Shown: piece by piece, positions 1 through 8,717 of the stretch | How positions within the stretch are numbered: position 1 is the stretch's first letter | Layout of the letters: every line of letters begins with the position of its first letter | Source: Phycisphaerales bacterium | GTDB taxonomy: Bacteria > Planctomycetota > Phycisphaerae > Phycisphaerales > UBA1924 | DNA length: 64,000 nucleotides | Reading direction: 5' to 3' | NCBI GenBank assembly: GCA_020427635.1 | Contig: JAGQOH010000002.1 | Location: 44,445 to 108,444 of the forward strand | Translations under genes and position numbers: made by a program | The notes under the pieces: model-generated | The model's input: only the letters and a program-made list of their open reading frames with translations | What the model was told of the DNA's origin: nothing | Databases searched by the model: none

Positions 1-824
1 TCTCGCAGATCGCCGCAGTCGCCAGCATGGATGTGGTCGTGTACGACGCACACCAAGCGGCCCTGGACAAGTGCAAGGCGACGCATCAGAAGCTGCTCGC
101 ACGGGCTGTTGAAAAGGGCAAGATGGCGCAAGGCGATTGCGACGCGGCCCTGAAGCGCATCAAGTACACCGCGAATTGGAACGACCTGGCGGGCGTTGAC
201 TGGGCCGTCGAAGCGGTCGTCGAGAACGCCGACGTCAAGGCCGAGATCTTCGCAAAGCTCGCAACCACGCTCACCAAACCCGATGCCGTTCTCGCGACGA
301 ACACCTCGTCGATCAGCATCACGCAGATCGCCGCCGCCGCCGACAAGGCCAAGTCCGGCATCGCCTCGCGCGTCGTCGGTATGCACTTCTTCTTTCCCGT
401 GCCCGTGATGAAGCTCGTCGAGATCATCAAGGGCTTGCAGACCGACGATGCGATCGTCGCGCGCACGAGCGCCCTCGCCGAGCGCATGGGCAAGACACCC
501 CTCACCGCCAACGATCGTGCGGGCTTCGTTTCCAACCGCGTGCTTATGCCCATGATCAACGAAGGCTTCTATGCCCTCATGGAAGGCGTCGCCGAGCCCG
601 AAGCAATCGATGGCATCATGACGCTCGGCTGCAACTTCCCGATGGGCCCGCTGCGCCTTGCCGATTTCATTGGCCTCGACACCTGCGCACACATCATGGA
701 TGTGCTCGCCGAGGGGCTCAACAGCGAGCGCTACCGCCCCTGCCCGCTCATCCGCCAACTCGTCGCCGCCGGACGCCTCGGCAACAAGACCGGCCGTGGA
801 GTGTTTGATTACACGCAGAAGTAA
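1..824 (+). CDS. 3-hydroxyacyl-CoA (3-hydroxybutyryl-CoA) dehydrogenase, 5' truncated by window edge
   Basis: Probable NAD-dependent L-3-hydroxyacyl-CoA dehydrogenase acting in fatty-acid or butyrate-type metabolism in the cytosol. The reading frame is open to base 3, upstream of the first ATG at 27, so the N-terminus with the GxGxxG dinucleotide-binding loop lies outside the window. Visible family features are ATNTSSIS, the GMHFFFPVPVMKLVEII block with the catalytic His, NDRAGFVSNRVLMPMINE, and the C-terminal dimerisation domain ending GNKTGRGVFDY. The 265 residues after the ATG cover most of a roughly 285-residue enzyme. The next gene starts 84 bp downstream from its own promoter-like box. 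Confidence 0.93.
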   Translation, partial: SQIAAVASMDVVVYDAHQAALDKCKATHQKLLARAVEKGKMAQGDCDAALKRIKYTANWNDLAGVDWAVEAVVENADVKAEIFAKLATTLTKPDAVLATNTSSISITQIAAAADKAKSGIASRVVGMHFFFPVPVMKLVEIIKGLQTDDAIVARTSALAERMGKTPLTANDRAGFVSNRVLMPMINEGFYALMEGVAEPEAIDGIMTLGCNFPMGPLRLADFIGLDTCAHIMDVLAEGLNSERYRPCPLIRQLVAAGRLGNKTGRGVFDYTQK

Positions 825-896
825 GCTGAAACGAGCACGGTCACAGAACCCTACGTACGCACAGGCTGGTTTGCCCGGGGACCAGGTGCGTCCCGC

Positions 897-902
897 TACA
901 CT
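897..902 (+). promoter_or_regulatory. -10 box TACACT of dnaX (leaderless type)
   Basis: TACACT ends 6 nt before the dnaX ATG, so transcription would start at or next to the start codon. No Shine-Dalgarno sequence is present. It supports the ATG at 909. Confidence 0.5.
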
Positions 903-908
903 GCTCCC

Positions 909-2540
909 ATGGCCTACACCGTCCTCGCACGCAGGTACCGCTCGCAAGGCTTCGACGAGGTCGTCGGGCAGGAGGCGATCGCCAAGACGCTGGCCAACGC
1001 CATCGCTCAGGGCCGCGTCGCGCACGCGTATCTGTTTGTCGGGACGCGGGGCGTGGGCAAGACCTCGATGGCACGCATTTTCGCCAAGGCTCTCAATGGA
1101 GGGAGCCCCGAGGTGGATGCTGCCATCATGCGGGGCGATGACACCGATGTGATCGAGATCGACGCCGCGTCGAATCGTGGTGTGGAAGAGGCGCGCGAAC
1201 TGATCGCCAACTCGATCTACCGCCCACTCCGCGGCAAGTACAAGATCTACATCATCGACGAAGTCCACATGCTCACGCGCGAGGCGTTCAACACCCTCCT
1301 CAAGACGATGGAGGAGCCCCCCCAGCATGTGAAGTTCATCCTGTGTACGACCGAGGCGCACAAGGTGCTGCCGACGATCCAGAGCCGCTGCCAGCGCTTC
1401 GACTTCCGGTCGCTCAGCGCTAAGGAAATCGCGGCCCATCTCGTCAGCGTCGCCAAGGGCGAGTCCGTCAACGCTGACAATGATGTGCTGTATGAGCTGG
1501 GGCGACTGGCCAACGGGTCGATGCGCGACGGATTGAGCCTGCTCGATCGCGTGATGGCGGCAGCCGGCAAAGGCGAAACACTCACCCTTGAATTGCTCAG
1601 CCGTGTGCTTGGGTTGCCCGAGCGGGCGCTGATCGATGCGATCGTCGAAGCGATTGCTGGCAGCGACGCCTCCGGGACACTGCAAGCCGCCGATGCTGCG
1701 ATGGCGCAGGGCGTTGAGATGTTCCAGATGCTTGAAGCGCTCGCCGACCGTTTCCGCGATCTCATGGTCGTCGCAGCGTGTGGCGAAGACTCAGAGGTCC
1801 TCGAAGTGCGCGGCGAAGCGCGCAAGGCAATCGTTGCCCAATCGGCAAGCTTCGATGCGCCCGCGTGTGTCCACATGATCGCGCTGGTCGAGTCGATCTC
1901 ACGGATGGCCAAGTCCAGTTCCACCCCCCGGGCACTCGTCGATGCACTCATGGTGCGCTTGGCATTGACCGAGCAGATGGCCGACGTTGCGGCGCTACTC
2001 TCAGGACAAGCACCCGCGCCCAAGCCAGTCGCGGCATCGACCGCGGGCGCGAAAAAAAAACAGCAGGTCGGGGAGCTAGAGCCGACACCGACCCCACCGC
2101 CAAGCCCGCCACCACCCAAAAGCGCGACAAGCGCTGAACCGACACCGCCCAAACTGACCGACCCCGGCGCGATCTGGGACAAGGTGCTCGAGCGCGTCTC
2201 GGCCAACCAAGGCCTTGCATCGATCTTCGACTCAGTCGAGCTCACGTCGCTCGCTCCGGACGGCGCTGCGATCATCACCTTGAACGACGCCACCAAGAAG
2301 TTCTACATCGAGCCCAAACTCGACCTTATTGCGCAGCACGTCTCAGAAGTTGCAGGCGTCAAGGTGATGCCTTCGCTCAAGATCGCAGCGCCGAGCGCTG
2401 GGCAGGCTGAGCATCCGCACCAGGTTTCAGAGCGACGCCAGAAGCTTATGGCCGAGGCGTCGCGCGATCCGATGGTGCAGCGGGCGCGGGAGCTCTTTGA
2501 TGCGCGGCTCATCGACGTCGAGGAAGACACAGAGGATTGA
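909..2540 (+). CDS. dnaX: DNA polymerase III subunit gamma/tau
   Basis: Clamp-loader ATPase subunit of the replicative polymerase, 543 aa. The N-terminal AAA+ module shows YRSQGFDEVVGQ, Walker A GTRGVGKTS (about residues 45-53), DVIEIDAASNRGV, Walker B YIIDEVHML and sensor 1 LCTTEAHKVLPTIQSRCQ. A Pro-rich linker (about 370-420) leads to a short C-terminal tau-like region. The four-Cys zinc module normally placed between Walker A and the IEIDAASNRG motif is absent; a short Cys-free stretch (GGSPEVDAAIMRGDD) takes its place. The order dnaX-ybaB-recR is the classic replication/recombination cluster. A TACACT box 6 nt before the ATG suggests a leaderless message. Confidence 0.95.
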   Translation: MAYTVLARRYRSQGFDEVVGQEAIAKTLANAIAQGRVAHAYLFVGTRGVGKTSMARIFAKALNGGSPEVDAAIMRGDDTDVIEIDAASNRGVEEARELIANSIYRPLRGKYKIYIIDEVHMLTREAFNTLLKTMEEPPQHVKFILCTTEAHKVLPTIQSRCQRFDFRSLSAKEIAAHLVSVAKGESVNADNDVLYELGRLANGSMRDGLSLLDRVMAAAGKGETLTLELLSRVLGLPERALIDAIVEAIAGSDASGTLQAADAAMAQGVEMFQMLEALADRFRDLMVVAACGEDSEVLEVRGEARKAIVAQSASFDAPACVHMIALVESISRMAKSSSTPRALVDALMVRLALTEQMADVAALLSGQAPAPKPVAASTAGAKKKQQVGELEPTPTPPPSPPPPKSATSAEPTPPKLTDPGAIWDKVLERVSANQGLASIFDSVELTSLAPDGAAIITLNDATKKFYIEPKLDLIAQHVSEVAGVKVMPSLKIAAPSAGQAEHPHQVSERRQKLMAEASRDPMVQRARELFDARLIDVEEDTED

Positions 2541-2559
2541 ACACGGAGGAATTATTCGC

Positions 2560-2910
2560 ATGCTGGACCAAATGAAGGCGATGGGGGCGCTCGCGGGGCT
2601 CCTGCGCGACAAAGACAAGATTCAGCGTATGGGTGACCAGTTCAAAGCCAAGCTCGCGCAGATGCGCATCACCGGCGTTGCAGGCGGCTCACAAGTCCGT
2701 GTGACAATCAGTGGCAATATGCAAGTCTCCGAAGTCTTCATCGACCCGGACGCAGTCGCGCAAGGGACCGATGCATTGCAAGACCTCGTGCGCGAGGCCA
2801 CCAACGATGCGCTCCAACGTGCACAGGCGGTCATCGCGGAGGAAACGCAGAAGATGTCTCAAGAGCTTGGCCTGCCCGCCATGCCCGGCATCGAAAAGCT
2901 GCTCGGGTAG
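2560..2910 (+). CDS. YbaB/EbfC family nucleoid-associated protein
   Basis: Small DNA-binding protein of about 116 aa, usually dimeric and nucleoid-associated. The start is the ATG at 2560, preceded by GGAGGA at 2545-2550; an in-frame upstream ATG at 2497 lies inside dnaX and has no such site. Typical features are MLDQMKAMGALAGLLRDKDKIQ, the central beta strand QVRVTISGNMQVSEVFIDP, and the helical end DLVREATNDALQRAQAVIAEE. It lies 19 bp after dnaX and 2 bp before recR, so co-transcription is likely. Confidence 0.93.
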   Translation: MLDQMKAMGALAGLLRDKDKIQRMGDQFKAKLAQMRITGVAGGSQVRVTISGNMQVSEVFIDPDAVAQGTDALQDLVREATNDALQRAQAVIAEETQKMSQELGLPAMPGIEKLLG

Positions 2911-2912
2911 CC

Positions 2913-3584
2913 ATGGCGCGCAAGCCTTCCAACGCCGCCGGCAAAGGCAATGCATTCGATCCGCGCCCCGGCTACCCGGATTCAGTGAACCGCCTCCTCG
3001 CCGGGCTTGCAAAGTTGCCGGGCATCGGGCGTCGTTCTGCCGAGCGCCTGGCGTTCCACATCCTCAAGCAGGACAAGGACGAAGCCCTCGCGCTTGCCAA
3101 AGCGATCCACGATGTCAAGACCACCGTGCGCCACTGCCCGGTGTGCTTCAATTTCGCCGACGACAAACTCTGCGCCGTCTGCGCTGAGCCCAGGCGAGAT
3201 CACGCAATGGTGATGGTCGTTGAGCAGCCGCGCGATCTCATCGCGATCGAATCCACGGGCATGTACCGCGGGCTCTACCACGTGCTCATGGGGCGCCTCT
3301 CCCCCCTCGAAGGCGTCGGGCCCGGAGACATCACGATCGCGCAACTCATGGATCGGATCACCAAGCCAAAGGGCAATCCCGGCGGCATCGCCATCAATGA
3401 GGTCATCCTCGCGCTCAATCCAACGCTGGAAGGTGACGGCACCGCGCTCTACCTCAACGAGACCATTGGCGCCAAAGGCGTGAAGGTGACGCGCCTCGCT
3501 CGGGGTCTTCCTGCCGGCGGCCAGCTTGAGTTCGTCACAAAGGCAGTGCTCGCCGACGCCATCGAAGGGCGGCGTTTGGTGTAG
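2913..3584 (+). CDS. recR: Recombination protein RecR
   Basis: RecFOR-pathway protein that forms a DNA clamp for loading RecA at gaps, 223 aa. An N-terminal helix-hairpin-helix (LAKLPGIGRRSAERLA) is followed by a Cys4 zinc finger (CPVCFNF...CAVC, about residues 73-91). The Toprim domain shows MVVEQPRDLIAIESTGMYRG, LMGRLSPLEGVGP and VILALNPTLEGD. It starts 2 bp after the ybaB stop codon. A short basic N-terminal extension (MARKPSNAAGKGNAFD) precedes the conserved core. Confidence 0.96.
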   Translation: MARKPSNAAGKGNAFDPRPGYPDSVNRLLAGLAKLPGIGRRSAERLAFHILKQDKDEALALAKAIHDVKTTVRHCPVCFNFADDKLCAVCAEPRRDHAMVMVVEQPRDLIAIESTGMYRGLYHVLMGRLSPLEGVGPGDITIAQLMDRITKPKGNPGGIAINEVILALNPTLEGDGTALYLNETIGAKGVKVTRLARGLPAGGQLEFVTKAVLADAIEGRRLV

Positions 3585-3673
3585 CCGACGCTCCTGGCAG
3601 CGCACCTTCGGCGCTCCAAGGGCGTGGCCTGCATGAAATACTGCTCAATCATAGGCCGACGACCCCACTGGCA

Positions 3674-3702
3674 TTGAAGCTCGATTGACTGGATGCTATT
3701 GA
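3674..3702 (+). promoter_or_regulatory. Putative sigma-70-type promoter of rpoN
   Basis: TTGAAG (3674-3679) and TATTGA (3697-3702) are separated by 17 bp. The predicted start at about 3709 leaves a leader of roughly 47 nt containing GGAGG at 3744-3748 in front of the rpoN ATG. Confidence 0.4.
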
Positions 3703-3755
3703 TGGTTGGCGCGGGCGTGTGCCCCCGCAGTCGGCATCATGTTGGAGGTTCGCGC

Positions 3756-5309
3756 ATGCGGTTTGAAACCGCCCAACATATGAAGCTCGCCCAGCAGATG
3801 AAGCTGGCGCCGCGGATGATCCAGTCCATGGAGATTCTGCAGATGCCGCTGCTCGCGCTGGAGGAGCGCATCGAGCAAGAGCTCGAGTCCAACGTCACGC
3901 TTGAGACCTTCCAGCCGACCGCCGACCGCGAAGCCATCGAAGAACAGCGCGCCCAGGTCGAGCGCGACGCGCGTGAGAACGAGCGCGAACTGAATGTTGA
4001 CGGCTCGGGTTCTGCCGATGACTTTGAGCGCCTCGACAATCTGGAGTCAAGCTACAGCGAGGCCTTCGACAACGCCTACGAAGGTCGCAGCTACAAGCAA
4101 TCCGAAGAGTACGAGCCCACCTATTCCCCACGCCGTATGGCGGGCGAGCGCGACGCCAAGATGGATGCGATGGCCAACACCGAGGCCCGCCCTAGGTCGC
4201 TGCACGACCAGTTGCTCGAGCAGTGGATGTTCGCCGATGTCGACGATGACACCCGCGAGGCCGGCAAGCTGCTCATCGAGCGCATCGACGACGACGGCTA
4301 CATGCGCATCGACTTGGCGGAGATTGCCGCGCAGTCGCGCTTTGACATCGAGGCCCTCAAGGCTGCCCTGGAAGCGCTGCAGCATGGGCTCGAACCGCCC
4401 GGCATGGCCGCCCGGGATGTACGCGAGTGTCTGTTGCTGCAGATCGACGCGCTCGCCCATGACGCAGCGCTCACCGCAAAGACCAACGGACACCCCGCCG
4501 CCGACTGGGCGATCGTGCGCTTGCTCGTCGAAGAGCACCTGGACGATCTCATCCACAACCGCATTCCGCGCATCGCCCAGCGCACCGAACTCACGGTCGA
4601 CCAGGTCAAACAGGCGATGGAGCACATGCACCGCCTGATGCTGCATCCCGGCCGAGCGCTCGTGAACGAAACCCCGCCCACGATCATTCCCGACGCAATC
4701 GTCGAGTACGACGACGACTTGGACGACTACATGGCCTACCTCACCGATGCGCGCCTCCCCAACCTGCGCATCAATCGCGAGTATGCCCTCATGGCCCGCG
4801 ACCGCAGCCTCGCCAAGCAGGATCGCGAGTTCATCCGCACGAACCTCGGCAACGCACAGTGGCTCATCGACGCGGTCAACCAGCGACAGAACACACTGCT
4901 CCGTGTCGTGAAAGCAGTCGTCGCCGCGCAACGCGACTATCTCGACCAGGGCCAGCAGGCCCTCAAGCCCTTGCCCATGTCACAGGTCGCCGATCAGCTC
5001 GGCATGCACGTCGCAACCGTCTCCCGCGCCGTCGCGGGCAAGTATCTCCAGACCCCGCGCGGCGTCGTCGCCCTCCGCAAGCTCTTCACGGGCGGCACGC
5101 AGACCGACTCAGGCGAAGATGTCTCCTGGGAAACCATCAAGGCCGCGCTGCAGGAAGTCGTCGCAGGCGAAGACAAGGCCAAGCCCCTGAGCGATGAAGC
5201 GCTCGTCGCCGAACTCAAGAAACGCGGCATCGAAATCGCCCGGCGCACGATCGCCAAATACCGCGGGCAACTCGACATCCCGCCGGCACGGCTGCGGAAA
5301 GAGTTCTAG
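3756..5309 (+). CDS. rpoN: RNA polymerase sigma-54 factor
   Basis: Alternative sigma factor for enhancer-dependent transcription, 517 aa from the ATG at 3756, which has GGAGG 7 nt upstream. The Gln/Met/Leu-rich region I (QHMKLAQQMKLAPRMIQSME) is followed by an acidic region II, the core-binding region (RPRSLHDQLLEQW...PPGMAARDVRECLLLQ) and the helix-turn-helix LGMHVATVSRAVAGKYLQTP. The RpoN box ARRTIAKYR is close to the C-terminus. The stop codon shares the bases CTAG with the stop of the convergent downstream gene. An in-frame upstream start at 3693 gives an N-terminus unlike the family. Confidence 0.95.
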   Translation: MRFETAQHMKLAQQMKLAPRMIQSMEILQMPLLALEERIEQELESNVTLETFQPTADREAIEEQRAQVERDARENERELNVDGSGSADDFERLDNLESSYSEAFDNAYEGRSYKQSEEYEPTYSPRRMAGERDAKMDAMANTEARPRSLHDQLLEQWMFADVDDDTREAGKLLIERIDDDGYMRIDLAEIAAQSRFDIEALKAALEALQHGLEPPGMAARDVRECLLLQIDALAHDAALTAKTNGHPAADWAIVRLLVEEHLDDLIHNRIPRIAQRTELTVDQVKQAMEHMHRLMLHPGRALVNETPPTIIPDAIVEYDDDLDDYMAYLTDARLPNLRINREYALMARDRSLAKQDREFIRTNLGNAQWLIDAVNQRQNTLLRVVKAVVAAQRDYLDQGQQALKPLPMSQVADQLGMHVATVSRAVAGKYLQTPRGVVALRKLFTGGTQTDSGEDVSWETIKAALQEVVAGEDKAKPLSDEALVAELKKRGIEIARRTIAKYRGQLDIPPARLRKEF

Positions 5310-6595
5310 CGCCTTTCCTGTCGCATCCACTGGCGCTCGAGCGCCTCGATGTCGCCAAACCGCGCCTCGAACAACTCCACCTGCCGCTTGGGACTGATCC
5401 GCCCCGCAGGTTCGCGCTGAATGTCGCGGAAGTACGCCGCAAGCGCCTCGCGCTCATACCGGAACAGATAGCGAAACAGCGCATACGCCTGCGCATACGC
5501 CACCGCAGCTTCTTCGTTGTTGTGCGCGTGGTCGAGCCCTACGAGGCCCACCAATTGCCGCAGCGGCATCTGCTTGCCCTCATCAAGCACACGGTCCCAC
5601 TCCGCCTCGCGCGTTTCGCTGGCAATGTCCGGACCGAAGGCTCGGCGTGGATCGGGCGGCTCGAAGCACGTCGCCAATCCTTCTGTCAGCCAGAACGGAT
5701 ACTGATGCGCCCGGCTTTGCAGATTGCAATTAAACGCCACCTGATGCGTCGCCTCGTGCACCGCCTTCGCGTCAGAGATCTCGCGCAGCACGCCTTCAAT
5801 GCGCTTGCGCTCCGACGCCGCCAGCGAATCCATGTACCGCGCATGCTCCGCTGCGGCCCTGGCATAGTCCCGCTCGCCCGCCTGGCGCGCATCCATGGCG
5901 ACCATCGCGGCCTGTTCCGCCTGCCCATCCAACTCGCCAAGCTGCTGCGCAAGACGCTCAAACGTCGGCCCCGTCGCGTCGTCATACATCACGATGCGGT
6001 TGCTGAGTGATGCGTAATAGCCCGCCACCCACGGCGCTTCGACTCGATCATGCAAAGACGCGAATCGCTGATAGTCCCCGTGGTCCGCGATCAGCACACA
6101 CAGCATCTTCTGCTGCGGCGGCACCACCTCCAGCCCCAGTTGATTCATCACGCGCGAAAACTGGTGGTGCGCACGCTCCAGCAGCGCCGAGCGCTGCCGC
6201 GTCCACTTCGAGTCGCCATTCGACAACACGACAAAGTGGTCCGTCTCCGTTTGCCGATAGTCGGGCCCCAGCGCACCGAGCGTCTGCTGCAGTGCCGTCT
6301 CGTCAACGGGCAATTCAAACCCGCGCGCCGTGTACAGCTCGCGCAACAGCAGCGCCGCGCCCGCGTGATCCGGCTCACGCTCGATGATTTCGCGCAAGAG
6401 CGTGTCCGCTTCCTGTGGGCGATTCCCCTCGACCGCCAGGATCGCCGCGTCCATCGTCGCCGACAGATCAATCGCCGAGGTCGCGTGCGCCGTCGCGGGC
6501 CCAAAACCCAACCGACCCACAGCAACCGCCGAGGCCAACAGCCCCGCCAGCGCCAAAGCGCGGCCAAGTGAACGTCCTCCAAGCGAGTTCGGCAT
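5306..6595 (-). CDS. Secreted DUF1570-type zinc metalloprotease-like protein
   Basis: 429 aa protein with a hydrophobic signal-like N-terminus (GRALALAGLLASAVAVGRL), a TPR-like helical stretch, and a C-terminal gluzincin-like domain. The HExxH motif in AVHEATHQVAF (about residue 280) is followed about 25 residues later by PFWLTEGLATCFE, whose Glu is the likely third ligand. This arrangement matches DUF1570 proteins common in Planctomycetota. The substrate is unknown. It is convergent with rpoN and its stop overlaps the rpoN stop. Confidence 0.7.
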   Translation of the reverse strand: MPNSLGGRSLGRALALAGLLASAVAVGRLGFGPATAHATSAIDLSATMDAAILAVEGNRPQEADTLLREIIEREPDHAGAALLLRELYTARGFELPVDETALQQTLGALGPDYRQTETDHFVVLSNGDSKWTRQRSALLERAHHQFSRVMNQLGLEVVPPQQKMLCVLIADHGDYQRFASLHDRVEAPWVAGYYASLSNRIVMYDDATGPTFERLAQQLGELDGQAEQAAMVAMDARQAGERDYARAAAEHARYMDSLAASERKRIEGVLREISDAKAVHEATHQVAFNCNLQSRAHQYPFWLTEGLATCFEPPDPRRAFGPDIASETREAEWDRVLDEGKQMPLRQLVGLVGLDHAHNNEEAAVAYAQAYALFRYLFRYEREALAAYFRDIQREPAGRISPKRQVELFEARFGDIEALERQWMRQERR

Positions 6596-6759
6596 CGATC
6601 ACGAAATCGGCCCGCCGCCCCCGCGCGCGTGACCAATCTCTCGCCGCGCAAGCCGTGCGCTCACATCCCAGGCACGCTGACCGCTTCACCCTCGCTGCCT
6701 TGACCTGGTTTCCGGACCGCCGTCATCAAACCCTCACACAAGCCCTCATGGGCCACCAA

Positions 6760-6765
6760 TACAAT
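6760..6765 (+). promoter_or_regulatory. -10 box TACAAT of the DUF347 gene (leaderless type)
   Basis: TACAAT ends 6 nt before the ATG at 6772 and argues against the two in-frame upstream starts. Confidence 0.5.
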
Positions 6766-6771
6766 CGCCCC

Positions 6772-7542
6772 ATGAAGAACCCAAGTGCCGGCGACGCAGG
6801 TGGCCACAGCGCCATCAAGGTCCCCGAAGTCGTCTTTCTGTTCTGGATCATCAAGATCGCCGCGACCACCCTTGGTGAAACCGGTGGCGACGCGGTCTCG
6901 ATGTCCATGAACCTCGGCTACCTCGTTGGCACGGCGATCTTCGCCGCCATCTTCATCGCAATGGTCGTCGCGCAGATCCTCGCCAAGAGGTTTCACCCGA
7001 TGCTGTATTGGGGCACGATCATCGCCTCCACCACCGTCGGCACGACACTCGCCGACTACGCCACGCGCGACATCGGCATTGGCTACGCCGGCGGCTCGAT
7101 CCTACTCGCCGCCCTCCTAGCCGCCTCGCTCGCTGCCTGGAAGTTCACGCTGGGCACCGTGTCGATTACGAGCGTAAGTTCGCCAAGAGCCGAGTCCTTC
7201 TACTGGCTCACCATCATGTTCTCACAAACGCTCGGCACGGCCCTGGGTGACTGGACCGCCGACTCCGGGCTGGGCTATCAAGGCGCCGCACTTGTCTTCA
7301 GCGCGATGATCGCCGTCGTCGCAGTGCTGTATTTCGCGACGCGCACGTCCCACGTCGTGCTCTTCTGGGCCGCATTCATTCTCACGCGCCCGCTCGGAGC
7401 CGCAGTGGGCGACCTGCTCGACAAACCCGTCGCGTCCGGCGGCCTGGCCCTCAGCCGCTACACCGCCTCCGCTGTGCTCTTCGCCTTCATCGCCGCTTGC
7501 GTCCTCTTCTTCCCACACCGGGCCGCCAAGAGCGCCCACTAG
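6772..7542 (+). CDS. DUF347-repeat integral membrane protein (COG4705-like)
   Basis: About 256 aa membrane protein made of four repeats, each a pair of hydrophobic helices around a T-x-G-x3-D-like motif: [52 protein letters not shown] and [16 protein letters not shown]. This is the DUF347 pattern. The regular acidic and aromatic residues within membrane segments suggest transport, but the substrate is not established. The ATG at 6772 follows a TACAAT box by 6 nt; longer in-frame starts give a Pro/Arg-rich extension that looks non-coding. Confidence 0.75.
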   Translation: MKNPSAGDAGGHSAIKVPEVVFLFWIIKIAATTLGETGGDAVSMSMNLGYLVGTAIFAAIFIAMVVAQILAKRFHPMLYWGTIIASTTVGTTLADYATRDIGIGYAGGSILLAALLAASLAAWKFTLGTVSITSVSSPRAESFYWLTIMFSQTLGTALGDWTADSGLGYQGAALVFSAMIAVVAVLYFATRTSHVVLFWAAFILTRPLGAAVGDLLDKPVASGGLALSRYTASAVLFAFIAACVLFFPHRAAKSAH

Positions 7543-7543
7543 C

Positions 7544-7549
7544 TATCAT
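7544..7549 (+). promoter_or_regulatory. -10 box TATCAT of nuoB (leaderless type)
   Basis: TATCAT ends 7 nt before the nuoB ATG at 7557. No ribosome binding site is present. Confidence 0.4.
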
Positions 7550-7556
7550 CCCCCAC

Positions 7557-8123
7557 ATGGGCATTGAAGCCGCCATCCACGCCGAGGGGTTCCTCACCAC
7601 CCAGCTCCAGCACATCATCAACTGGGCGCGCCGCTCATCGCTCTGGCCCATGCCCTTCGCCACCGCTTGCTGCGGCATCGAACTCATGGCCACCGCTTCG
7701 TCCCGCTATGACATCGCCCGCTTTGGCATGGAGCGCATGGGTTTCTCCCCCCGCCAGTCCGACCTGCTGATCGTCGCCGGGCGCATCGCCATCAAGTCCA
7801 TGCCCGTCCTCCAGCGCATCTACATGCAGATGGCCGAGCCCAAGTGGGTCATCTCCATGGGCGCCTGCGCCTCCACTGGCGGCGTGTTCGACACCTACGC
7901 CGTCGTCCAGGGCTGCGACCAGTTCATTCCCGTCGATGTCTATGTCCCGGGTTGCCCGCCACGCCCTGAGCAACTCTTCGAAGGCATCATGGCGATCCAA
8001 CGCCACATCGACGCCGAAGGTATGCCCCCCAAGGGTCCCGACGGCAAGCGCGTGCCCCTCGGCATCGCGCTTCAACCGACCCACGCCCCCAAGCCGCAAC
8101 CCGTGCCGCTGACCGTCGGATAG
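7557..8123 (+). CDS. nuoB: NADH-quinone oxidoreductase subunit B
   Basis: Complex I subunit carrying the terminal 4Fe-4S cluster N2 next to the quinone site, 188 aa. The cluster ligands are visible: the tandem Cys pair in [11 protein letters not shown] (38-39), Cys104 in MGACASTGG and Cys133 in VPGCPPRP. Other hallmarks are the [17 protein letters not shown] loop and [10 protein letters not shown]. The start at 7557 gives the usual length. nuoA follows about 115 bp downstream, the reverse of the common A-B order. No other complex I subunit is present in the window. Confidence 0.96.
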   Translation: MGIEAAIHAEGFLTTQLQHIINWARRSSLWPMPFATACCGIELMATASSRYDIARFGMERMGFSPRQSDLLIVAGRIAIKSMPVLQRIYMQMAEPKWVISMGACASTGGVFDTYAVVQGCDQFIPVDVYVPGCPPRPEQLFEGIMAIQRHIDAEGMPPKGPDGKRVPLGIALQPTHAPKPQPVPLTVG

Positions 8124-8129
8124 GGAGGC

Positions 8130-8228
8130 ATGAACGAGCGGCGCGTCTGGCTTCGCCGATTCAAGCTGTTTGCGATCGGGTTTTCGGCAGTGTGGATCGG
8201 ACTCGTTGTTTGGGTGCTCCTGCGGTAG
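8130..8228 (+). CDS. Putative 32-residue single-pass membrane protein between nuoB and nuoA
   Basis: Short ORF with AGGGAGG at 8122-8128 abutting the ATG, 6 bp after the nuoB stop. It encodes an Arg/Lys-rich N-terminus (MNERRVWLRRFK) followed by one hydrophobic helix (LFAIGFSAVWIGLVVWVLL) and ends in Arg. The charge distribution is that of a small inner-membrane protein with a cytosolic basic N-terminus. Its stop TAG is part of the -10 box proposed for nuoA. Function unknown; the location suggests a link to complex I. No homology can be claimed. Confidence 0.5.
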   Translation: MNERRVWLRRFKLFAIGFSAVWIGLVVWVLLR

Positions 8229-8231
8229 ACT
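8226..8231 (+). promoter_or_regulatory. -10 box TAGACT of nuoA (leaderless type)
   Basis: TAGACT ends 7 nt before the nuoA ATG and begins with the stop codon of the small upstream ORF. Confidence 0.4.
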
Positions 8232-8238
8232 CTTCGCC

Positions 8239-8652
8239 ATGACGCACCTCGCGCCGCAACTCCTCGCCGCCGACATTGGCCTCGCCGCGTACATCACGGT
8301 CATGATGCTCATCTCGATGGCGGTGGCCTTCGCGGTGGCGAACATCGTCCTCTCGCTCATCATCGGCCCGCGCCGCACGGGCCAAGTCAAAGCGATGACC
8401 TACGAGTCGGGCATGGAGCCCGTCGGCACCGCGCGCAAGCGCTTCAACGTGCGCTTCTACATTATCGCGATGACCTTCCTGCTCTTCGATGTCGAAGTCA
8501 TCTTCCTCTACCCCTGGGCCGTCACCTACGCGAACATCGACCCCTCCAGCGCATACCAGCCCGTGTTCTTGGGCCGCGTGCTCTTCTTCATGCTCACGAC
8601 GGTCGTTGCCTACCTCTATGGCTACCGCAAGGGTGTGTTCCGGTTTGATTGA
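8239..8652 (+). CDS. nuoA: NADH-quinone oxidoreductase subunit A
   Basis: Small membrane subunit of complex I at the junction of the peripheral and membrane arms, 137 aa. It has three hydrophobic segments and the diagnostic second-loop sequence YESGMEPVGTARKRFNVRFY, followed by FLLFDVEVIFLYPWA with its conserved acidic residues. The start at 8239 follows a TAGACT box by 7 nt. A GC-rich hairpin-forming repeat lies just downstream. Confidence 0.95.
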   Translation: MTHLAPQLLAADIGLAAYITVMMLISMAVAFAVANIVLSLIIGPRRTGQVKAMTYESGMEPVGTARKRFNVRFYIIAMTFLLFDVEVIFLYPWAVTYANIDPSSAYQPVFLGRVLFFMLTTVVAYLYGYRKGVFRFD

Positions 8653-8659
8653 TTCCTGC

Positions 8660-8714
8660 TCCCTCGCCCCGCGCGCGGGGAGAGGGTGCCGAGCAACGCG
8701 AGGCGGGTGAGGGG
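8660..8714. repeat. REP-like palindromic element downstream of nuoA
   Basis: GC-rich element between nuoA and the MOSC gene. The arms CCCTCGCCCCGC and GCGGGGAGAGGG form a 12 bp stem with one mismatch. They are followed by a conserved-looking tail containing GGGTGAGGGG. The layout resembles dispersed REP-type palindromes; no second copy was found in this window. It could act as a transcript 3' end. Confidence 0.4.
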
Positions 8715-8717
8715 CCC

